This document shows, in pieces, positions 58,622-64,000 of a stretch of DNA of 64,000 nucleotides (position 1 is the first letter of the stretch; the number at the start of each line of letters is the position of its first letter). The position numbers and the translations under genes are program-made. The stretch comes from DATBGE01 sp036558125 (GTDB taxonomy: Bacteria > Gemmatimonadota > Gemmatimonadetes > Gemmatimonadales > GWC2-71-9). The notes beneath the pieces were generated by a model. It was not told where the DNA came from. It saw only the letters and a list, made by a program, of their open reading frames with translations, and made no database searches. The DNA is taken from assembly GCA_036558125.1 (NCBI GenBank), contig DATBGE010000082.1, positions 1-64,000 of the forward strand, in the 5' to 3' direction.

Positions 58622-59818
58622 ATGGGGGCTTGCGTGCGGATCCTCATTAATGGTGTGGGCATCGCTGGGCCGACGCTCGCGTATTGGCTCCGACGGGACA
58701 ACCATGAGGTCATGCTCGTCGAGGAAGCGCAACAGCTCCGCAACGGCGGTTACATCATCGACTTTTGGGGGTTCGGTTACGACATCGCGGAGAAAATGGG
58801 CCTGATCCCTCAAATCAGAGAGCTGGGGTACCAGGTGCGGGAAGTCCGCTTGGTGGACCGGCTGGGTGGCAAGAGAGGCGGTTTCTCGGTCGACGTTTTC
58901 AGCCGCCTGACTCATGGTCGTTTCACCAGTCTGCGGCGGTCCGACCTTGCCGCCGCCATCCACCAGGCACTGGACGGTCAAGTCGAGACGATCTTTGGCG
59001 ATTCCGTGGCGGGGGTCGAGACCGAAGGGCACCGGGTGCTGGTCACCTTCGATCGCGCCCCCTCACGTGAGGTCGATCTGGTCATTGGCGCCGACGGGCT
59101 GCACTCGCGCCTCCGCCAACTGGCATTCGGGCCGGAGGCGGAGTTTGAAGTCTCCCTTGGTTATCACGTCGCTGCGTTCGAGGTCCTCGGGTATCGCCCG
59201 CGTGACGATTTGGTCTACATCAGCCACGGCGTCCCGGGAAGACAGGTTTCACGATTTTCCATGCGGCAGGACAAGACGCTCTTCCTCTTCGTATTTCGCG
59301 ACGAGTATCTGCCGTCCGGGAGTCTCTCAACTGAGCAAGAACGCAAAGCGGCGCTGGCAAGGGCCTTTGGCGACGTGGGCTGGGAATGCCCGCAGATTCT
59401 CGCGGCAATGGAGACCGTCAGCGGAATCTATTTCGACCGAGTCAGCCAGATTCGCATGGATCGCTGGTTCAGCGGCCGCACGGCGCTAATCGGTGATGCC
59501 GCCGCTTGCGTTTCCCTCCTTGCAGGCGAGGGCACCGGACTCGCCATGGCGGAAGCCTACGTGCTCGCCGGGGAGCTTCGCGTTTGCCGGGGCGATCACA
59601 GCGCAGCCTTCGCGCGCTATCAAGAGCGCATGGCGCCGCTACTGGAACGCAAGCAGCGCGCGGCCGCGAAGTTCGCCTCCTCTTTTGCCCCGGAAACTAC
59701 CTTGGGCATAACCGTCCGCAACCTCGTTACCGGGCTCTTCCGGCTCCCGTTCGTTGCGGATTTCTTCATCGGCCGCGACCTGCGGGATGTCTTCGCGCTG
59801 CCTGACTACGGATTCTGA
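58622..59818 (+). CDS. FAD-dependent monooxygenase (PHBH/TetX-like)
   Basis: A 398-residue class A flavin monooxygenase. It starts RILINGVGIAGPTLAYWL (GxGxxG FAD motif; the Asn for the usual Gly is odd), has VDLVIGADGLHSRLRQ with the DG motif and TALIGDAAACVSLLAGEGTGLAMAEAYVLAGEL with the GD motif. It would hydroxylate or degrade a small aromatic or an antibiotic. A MarR regulator and operator follow directly, so its expression may respond to such compounds. Confidence 0.9.
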   Translation: MGACVRILINGVGIAGPTLAYWLRRDNHEVMLVEEAQQLRNGGYIIDFWGFGYDIAEKMGLIPQIRELGYQVREVRLVDRLGGKRGGFSVDVFSRLTHGRFTSLRRSDLAAAIHQALDGQVETIFGDSVAGVETEGHRVLVTFDRAPSREVDLVIGADGLHSRLRQLAFGPEAEFEVSLGYHVAAFEVLGYRPRDDLVYISHGVPGRQVSRFSMRQDKTLFLFVFRDEYLPSGSLSTEQERKAALARAFGDVGWECPQILAAMETVSGIYFDRVSQIRMDRWFSGRTALIGDAAACVSLLAGEGTGLAMAEAYVLAGELRVCRGDHSAAFARYQERMAPLLERKQRAAAKFASSFAPETTLGITVRNLVTGLFRLPFVADFFIGRDLRDVFALPDYGF

Positions 59819-59834
59819 AAGATCCGATGAGTCA

Positions 59835-59846
59835 TTTGATATCAAA
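59835..59846. promoter_or_regulatory. MarR-type operator palindrome 1
   Basis: TTTGATATCAAA, a perfect 12-bp palindrome, lies 17 bases after the monooxygenase stop and upstream of marR. The core TTGATATCAA recurs at 61042. Confidence 0.65.
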
Positions 59847-59994
59847 CTAGGTGGCGAAGAAGGATTTCAAGACCCGGGAACCCGACCGGCTCCACCGCGC
59901 CGGTCACAGAAGCACCGCCCCGGCAGCCGATTGACGGGGGGGAAGGAGGAGCTAGTTTGCCGCCAATCCATCGGTCATCCAACCGAGCCTCGTC

Positions 59995-60513
59995 ATGCCT
60001 GCCACCCGCCGCGGTACGCCTCGTCGCCCCCATCCCGTCCGCCATCCCCCGCCATCCGCGACCACCCGAAGTATTGTGAACGGCCTCCGCCGGATTGTCC
60101 GGGCCATCGAACTCTATTCGCAGGACGTGCTCCGGAGTTTCGGGCTTACCGGGCCCCAGCTCTGGGCGATCAAGACTCTGCAGCGGGAAGGGCCCCTGGC
60201 GGCCACGACGCTGGCCGACGCCTTGGCGGTGCAGCCGAGTACGTTGTCGATTCTGGTGGATCGGTTGGAGCGTCGGGGACTGGTCCGACGGATTCGCTCG
60301 CGGGAGGATCGCCGGTTCGTGGAGCTCGGCTTGACACCGAAGGGAGAGGAACTGGCCGGCAGGGCGCCGGAGGCGGCCCAAGGGCGTCTGCTGCACGGCT
60401 TGGGCACACTGTCGGCCCCGAAACAGCGAGCCATCCTCAAGGCGGTGACGGCATTGGTCCAAATGATGGAAGCGAGCGACGTGGAGGTCCGATACTTCTT
60501 CTCCGACGATTAA
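59995..60513 (+). CDS. MarR-family transcriptional regulator
   Basis: A 172-residue winged-helix regulator. GPQLWAIKTLQREGPLAATTLADALAVQPSTLSILVDRLERRGLVRRIRSREDRRFVELGLTPKG covers the HTH and the DR-x-x-x wing (in parts), with a dimerisation helix at each end. The N-terminal ~25 residues are Arg/Pro-rich and may be outside the true start. It probably binds the two TTGATATCAA sites, one upstream of itself and one at the convergent zinc-ribbon membrane gene. Its 3' end overlaps that gene by four bases tail to tail. Confidence 0.9.
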   Translation: MPATRRGTPRRPHPVRHPPPSATTRSIVNGLRRIVRAIELYSQDVLRSFGLTGPQLWAIKTLQREGPLAATTLADALAVQPSTLSILVDRLERRGLVRRIRSREDRRFVELGLTPKGEELAGRAPEAAQGRLLHGLGTLSAPKQRAILKAVTALVQMMEASDVEVRYFFSDD

Positions 60514-61040
60514 CGGGCCTGCCCCGGCACACTGGGCCGCGGAGCGCTGAAACGCTGCTCGCAATCGGGGCAGACGGTGTGTCGGAAGTCCGCCGAGGTC
60601 ACCATCGAGACCACCCGTTCGAATCGAACCCATCGGCCGGCGTTCTTTACTCGGCCGCATCCTCCGCAGACAGCCAGAGTGGGGTTTAGGGCATGGGCTC
60701 TCCGCTGTCGCAGATAGCGGACGCCGGTTGCCACCGACAAGAAGACCGCCACACTCAGCGCGAAATTGGCCATTTCCGGCAGCACCAACCAAGGTGACTC
60801 GGAGTCCGCGACCAGCCAGAGTCGACTCAACGCTGCCAAAAGACCGAACGCAACCGCAGCGCTCCATCCCCAGCGGTAGGCGACCACCGCAACAGGCAGG
60901 ACGAACAGGATGGATACGCGGATGTACGGCCCGGTGACCCGATCGAGGGTCATGAGCAGAATCGACAGGATCAGCACGACGGACGTCCACGCCAGCGCGT
61001 CGCGCGCCTTGATACCGGACCGGAGCCGTCTCGCAAACAT
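60510..61040 (-). CDS. Membrane protein with C-terminal zinc ribbon
   Basis: 176 residues: four helices (LAWTSVVLILSILLM, RVSILFVLPVAVVAYRWG, AVAFGLLAALSRLWLV, MANFALSVAVFLSVATGVRYL), then a cytoplasmic zinc ribbon CGGCGRVKNAGRWVRF ... TVCPDCEQRF with two CxxC pairs. The membrane part is DUF4118-like. The ribbon resembles the tail of some PAS/histidine-kinase proteins. A MarR-type palindrome abuts its start codon, so it is probably controlled by the adjacent MarR protein. Confidence 0.8.
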   Translation of the reverse strand: MFARRLRSGIKARDALAWTSVVLILSILLMTLDRVTGPYIRVSILFVLPVAVVAYRWGWSAAVAFGLLAALSRLWLVADSESPWLVLPEMANFALSVAVFLSVATGVRYLRQRRAHALNPTLAVCGGCGRVKNAGRWVRFERVVSMVTSADFRHTVCPDCEQRFSAPRPSVPGQAR

Positions 61041-61041
61041 A

Positions 61042-61051
61042 TTGATATCAA
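61042..61051. promoter_or_regulatory. MarR-type operator palindrome 2
   Basis: TTGATATCAA lies directly upstream of the ATG at 61040. Its core is identical to that of the palindrome at 59835. The location over the ribosome-binding region suits a repressor. Confidence 0.65.
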
Positions 61052-61162
61052 AGTATCTTAGCAGCGAGCCCCCGTCAATCAGGTTAGGCGGTGTGGCTCT
61101 AGGCTGGGCCGTCCCGTTTGTGCATTTTTAAACCCGTTGCCGACAGATCCCATCATGGAGCC

Positions 61163-61543
61163 ATGACGCCGCCTGACATCCCCGAGCCTGTCCGGCGCCT
61201 CATTTTGGAGGCCATTGATTCCATCGCAGAACTCGAGGCCCTGATCCTGCTCCGCGAGACACCTGAGCAGCGCTGGACCCCGGAGGCGGTCGCGGTGCGT
61301 CTGTACGTTCCCCAGGTCGTGGCAGCTCATGCACTCGACGCCCTGTCGCGCCGGGGGTTCCTGGACGAGACGACTGGGGGCTACAGCTACCACCCAAGTT
61401 CTTCGGCCATGGTCGAGGCCGTCACGGCTCTGGCCCGCACCTATGCCACTCATCTCATTGCGGTGACCAACCTGATCCATGCAAAGCCAAGCCCGAGCAT
61501 CCAGGATTTCGCCCGGGCGTTTCGACTCCGGAAGGACTCCTGA
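61163..61543 (+). CDS. Small winged-helix protein
   Basis: 126 residues: IPEPVRRLILEAIDSIAELEALILLRETPEQRWTPEAVAVRLYVPQVVAAHALDALSRRGFLDETTGGYSYHP, read in parts as a helix, a helix-turn-helix and a wing. No effector domain. The ATG at 61163 is used as the start. The stop overlaps the next gene (TGATG). It may regulate the DUF5985 genes that follow it. Confidence 0.75.
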   Translation: MTPPDIPEPVRRLILEAIDSIAELEALILLRETPEQRWTPEAVAVRLYVPQVVAAHALDALSRRGFLDETTGGYSYHPSSSAMVEAVTALARTYATHLIAVTNLIHAKPSPSIQDFARAFRLRKDS

Positions 61544-61803
61544 TGGGGATCCTCGCCTATACCCTCTGCTCGGTCGCCTCGCTGCTCTGTGCCGTGCTCC
61601 TCTGGCGAGGCTATCGGCGCACCGGCACGCGGCTACTGCTCTGGAGCGCCATCTGCTTTGCCTGCTTGACGCTCAACAACCTGCTCGTCCTGCTTGACTT
61701 GGTCATATTCCCCGAGATCGATCTTTTCCTGCCCCGGACACTCGCTGCCTTCGTGGGCATTGGAGCGCTCCTGTTCGGGCTGATCTGGGAGGACCGCAAA
61801 TGA
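61543..61803 (+). CDS. DUF5985 membrane protein, copy 1
   Basis: An 86-residue protein with three helices: LCSVASLLCAVLLWRGY, LLWSAICFACLTLNNLLVLLDL and LAAFVGIGALLFGLIWE. The RGYRRTGTRLLLWSA loop and LNNLLVLLDLVIFPEID are typical of DUF5985. It starts on the stop of the winged-helix gene and overlaps the next gene by four bases. Function unknown. Confidence 0.85.
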   Translation: MGILAYTLCSVASLLCAVLLWRGYRRTGTRLLLWSAICFACLTLNNLLVLLDLVIFPEIDLFLPRTLAAFVGIGALLFGLIWEDRK

Positions 61804-62090
61804 CCTCCCTGCAGCACACACTCCTGGGCGCGGTGGCCATGGGCACTCTGGCGATCGGCCTCATCTTTCTCCGCCTGTGGCGGGATAGTGCGGACCGGTT
61901 CTTCCTTTTTTTCGCCCTCTCCTTCTTCGTCCAGGCGTTCAACCGCGTCGCGTTGTCGTTCGCTACCTCTCCGCAAGAGGGAAGCCCGTGGCACTATGGC
62001 GTGCGATTCCTCGCGTATGTGCTGATCATTCTCGCCATCGTCGACAAGAACCGAGCCCCGACGGATCCACTCGGCGCGCCCACCCGATGA
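61800..62090 (+). CDS. DUF5985 membrane protein, copy 2
   Basis: A 96-residue protein with three helices: LGAVAMGTLAIGLIFLRLW, RFFLFFALSFFVQAFNRVAL and FLAYVLIILAIVDKNR. It is a diverged paralogue of the gene before it, so the two may form a heterodimeric membrane unit. ATGA overlap with its neighbour. Function unknown. Confidence 0.85.
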   Translation: MTSLQHTLLGAVAMGTLAIGLIFLRLWRDSADRFFLFFALSFFVQAFNRVALSFATSPQEGSPWHYGVRFLAYVLIILAIVDKNRAPTDPLGAPTR

Positions 62091-62206
62091 AGCTGGGCTG
62101 AACAGCGAGCCCGTCATGCCTGAGAGAGATGTTATACGCTGCAGGCACGGCCGCCCCGTTCCATACCCAGTGACAGCATGCTAAGTTCCTCCCGCGTTTC
62201 ACCTTC

Positions 62207-62279
62207 GGGGCGGTAGCTCAGCTGGGAGAGCACCTGGTTTGCAACCAGGGGGTCGCCGGTTCGATCCCGGTCCGCTCCA
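62207..62279 (+). tRNA. tRNA-Ala (anticodon TGC)
   Basis: Complete cloverleaf: acceptor stem GGGGCGG/CCGCTCC with the G3-U70 wobble pair that marks tRNA-Ala, D-arm GCTC/GAGC, anticodon stem CCTGG/CCAGG with loop TTTGCAA (TGC at 62240-62242), T-loop TTCGATC, and discriminator A. The 3' CCA is not encoded. Confidence 0.97.
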
Positions 62280-62321
62280 CTTCCCTATAACCCATTCCGA
62301 TTCAAGCTCGCCGGATCCCTG

Positions 62322-62546
62322 ATGGCGCTGGCTGCCGTCTCGTGTCTCGTCCCTCAAAGGCTGCCCGCTCAAAGCGAGGCTGCCCTCAAACAGTATTTCG
62401 AATGCCGCACCGTCACCGTCAAGCTCGACATGCCGGCGACCCAGGCGGGAATCGATGTCTGGCCAGGCACCAATCCACCAAGCGTTGTTCGTCGAGGGGA
62501 TCCTGGTTCGATACTCGGTAACGTCAGAGTGACTCGTAGCTATTAG
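62322..62546 (+). pseudogene. Remnant of a secreted protein gene, truncated by a heptad array
   Basis: A 74-residue frame with a signal peptide (AAVSCLVPQRLPAQ) and the segment ALKQYFECRTVTVKLDMPATQAGIDVWPG. That segment resembles a family of about 150-residue secreted proteins with a YFEGKxVxVKxDMPATxxGVDVYPG core. After PGTNPP the rest of that domain is missing except for a possible RRGD...VRVTR trace, and the last two codons and stop fall within the heptad array. I read it as a shortened, probably non-functional gene. Confidence 0.5.
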
Positions 62547-62600
62547 CTGTTAGCCATTAGCGGGGAGCTAACAGCTAACAGCTAACAGCTCACAGCTCAG
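62537..62600. repeat. Paired inverted 7-bp arrays (TAGCTRT / AGCTAAC type)
   Basis: Units TAGCTAT, TAGCTGT, TAGCCAT, TAGCGGG at 62537-62564, then AGCTAAC three times and AGCTCAC, AGCTCAG at 62566-62600. The arms are complementary and form a hairpin between the remnant gene and the convergent rhodanese gene, whose stop is four bases further. Confidence 0.85.
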
Positions 62601-62603
62601 TCC

Positions 62604-64000
62604 TCAGTTGTCCGAGCAGCCCTTCGGTGCCACCGCCTCCGGCGCCGTCCCAGTCGTCACCGGCCCATCCACCGGCCAGTCGGTCTTCTCCGCCCATTCG
62701 GTCCAGGACGGGACGTACACCCGCACGTTGGGATACCCCAGCAGGAAGTGGAGCGCGAAGTAGGCGTGGCTCGCCTCCGTGCCGGTGTTGCAGTAGACGA
62801 TGATCCACTTGTCGGCTGTGATGCCCTGCGCGGCATAGGCGGCGCGCAACTCGTCCACCGGCTTCCACACGGTTACCCCGTTGCTGGTGACCAGGTCGTC
62901 GTGCCAGAAATGGTTGACGGCGCCAGGAATGTGTCCCCGCCGAATCTGCGCGCCCGCGGTTCCCGCGAACTGATCCGCAGGCCTCACGTCCACGATCGCG
63001 AGCTCCTTGCCACCCAGCGAGTGCTGGACATGCTCTCCCTCGATCTTATCGAGCAGGAACGGATCGGTGGTGTATTTCACCGCGGCAATTTCAGGGTAAA
63101 GCCGTGAGAGCGGCCGGTTCTCCGCGGCCCACTTGGCGTAGCCTCCGTCGAGCACATACACCTCGGGCTGGCGGAACCCTGCGAGCAACCAGGCCAGGAA
63201 GGTCGCGTTGAAGTTCTGTGCGTCACCGCTGGCGTAGATCACGACCGGACGGTCGCGCCGGACCCCAATCCGTCCCCACAATTCGGCATAGCTCGCCGCC
63301 GGCAGGACGTCGCCCGGCGTTCCGGCCGCCGTCGCTCTCAGCGTCTCATAGTGGAGATAGACCGCGCCCGGAAGATGATTCGCGAGATAGGCATTGAGAT
63401 CGCTCCGCAGATCGATCAGGGTGACGCTGTCCTTCGCGAGCCGCGCCGCCAGCGCCTCCGTGGAAATCAGCGCACCCCTGGTCGGAGCAATGCCACCTTC
63501 CACCTTGAGGTCTCGCTTAGTCCAGTCCTGATAGGACCCATCGTACAATCGCGCCTTGTAGCCGAGCAGGCGGGCGGCGAACACTAGTGCGGTGGCCTGC
63601 TGGCCTATGTGACAGTAAGCCACGATCTCATCTCCCTTCGTTACGCCGGCCTTGGCGAACACTCCCCGCAGGGCGGAGTCCGACAGGAACCGGCCGTCGT
63701 CATCGGTAACCGTTGTGAATGGAATGCTGCGGGCGCCGGGCAGGTGTCCCGGACGGGTACCCGATCCAGCGGAGAGCCCGTTGTAGAACTGCGGATCGCG
63801 CGCATCGATCAGCCGAAACTTCGGCTGGCCGAGCCGAGCCTGGATCCACTCGGCGTTAGCGATCAGCTCGGGATGCGCAGTGCCGGCGAGCGACTGCGGC
63901 GCAGCCGCTGGCGGGACTTCGGCCGTCACCGCATTGCCGGCCGCCTTCCACGCAGGCAGGCCCCCGTCCAGAATCGAAGTGCGAGCCCCCATTCCCAGGT
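62604..64000 (-). CDS. Multi-domain rhodanese sulfurtransferase, 5'-truncated by window edge
   Basis: At least 465 residues; the frame is open to the window edge. The first part (SILDGGLPAWKAAG) is the end of one rhodanese domain. Three more follow: one with an active cysteine (YCHIGQQATALVFAARLLG), one without (VVIYASGDAQNFNATF) and the last with Cys in YCNTGTEASHAYFAL. The last two are closely similar to the whole protein encoded at 34147. Four domains in tandem, or more, is unusual. It probably works in the periplasm, but the signal peptide lies outside the window. The C-terminus ends with a Cys (PKGCSDN). Confidence 0.88.
   Translation of the reverse strand, partial: LGMGARTSILDGGLPAWKAAGNAVTAEVPPAAAPQSLAGTAHPELIANAEWIQARLGQPKFRLIDARDPQFYNGLSAGSGTRPGHLPGARSIPFTTVTDDDGRFLSDSALRGVFAKAGVTKGDEIVAYCHIGQQATALVFAARLLGYKARLYDGSYQDWTKRDLKVEGGIAPTRGALISTEALAARLAKDSVTLIDLRSDLNAYLANHLPGAVYLHYETLRATAAGTPGDVLPAASYAELWGRIGVRRDRPVVIYASGDAQNFNATFLAWLLAGFRQPEVYVLDGGYAKWAAENRPLSRLYPEIAAVKYTTDPFLLDKIEGEHVQHSLGGKELAIVDVRPADQFAGTAGAQIRRGHIPGAVNHFWHDDLVTSNGVTVWKPVDELRAAYAAQGITADKWIIVYCNTGTEASHAYFALHFLLGYPNVRVYVPSWTEWAEKTDWPVDGPVTTGTAPEAVAPKGCSDN

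Overview
The window is a high-GC, densely coded bacterial chromosome segment. The gene content points to a Gemmatimonadota-like soil bacterium: an alternative complex III (act) operon, a two-domain small protein next to pilT, many short lipoproteins, tandem DUF5985 membrane proteins, several Ser/Thr kinases and a bacterial ceramide operon. This assignment is an inference from gene content; no rRNA gene is present. One tRNA (Ala, UGC) is complete.

Layout. 1-3.4 kb: the end of a P-II protein convergent with glutamine synthetase, then a DJ-1/PfpI protein and a hotdog thioesterase. 3.5-8.2 kb: a zinc-ribbon Ser/Thr kinase, a dinB/Sel1-repeat pair and a beta-propeller lipoprotein. 8.3-12.5 kb: a beta-hydroxyacid dehydrogenase, a two-domain small protein, pilT, a TrmJ-like methyltransferase and a DUF3788 protein. 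12.6-20.2 kb: actABCDEF, the quinol-oxidising alternative complex III. 20.3-23.2 kb: an ECF sigma/anti-sigma pair, a cysteine-rich protein and a plastocyanin-like lipoprotein. 23.3-27.5 kb: a four-gene overlapping operon read leftwards (serine palmitoyltransferase, GNAT-type ceramide synthase, epimerase-type reductase, PAP2/Aur1-like enzyme), which I read as a sphingolipid pathway. 27.7-29.9 kb: an M6 metalloprotease with a small lipoprotein. 29.9-35.0 kb: arsR-arsM-arsN2-arsC, then soxYZ, a degenerate metallo-beta-lactamase-fold protein and a double rhodanese. 35-44.2 kb: small membrane proteins, a PP2C phosphatase, a second membrane kinase, lipoproteins and spmA/spmB.

44.2-53 kb is a mosaic of short, unrelated enzymes in mixed orientation (two RibD/DHFR-like, DUF4440, glyoxalase-like, DUF1801, YCII, DUF3089, epoxide hydrolase, HsmA-like, DinB-like). 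Four copies of one approximately 35-60 bp element, all in the same direction, are dispersed through it. 53.2-56.4 kb is a 1065-residue KAP-type P-loop NTPase with peptidoglycan-binding and Clp-N domains. 57-62 kb carries a ClC channel, an FAD monooxygenase, a MarR regulator with two matching operators, a zinc-ribbon membrane protein, a winged-helix protein and two DUF5985 proteins. The window ends with tRNA-Ala, a gene remnant and a multi-rhodanese gene that runs off the edge.

A recurrent feature is a family of 7-bp-period tandem arrays in or beside intergenic spaces. They differ in sequence from locus to locus, sometimes pair as inverted arms, and three times supply or contain a gene's stop codon. 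The strongest candidates for new biology are the ceramide operon with its Aur1-like fourth gene, the KAP NTPase, the heptad arrays and the dispersed element in the cassette-like mosaic.
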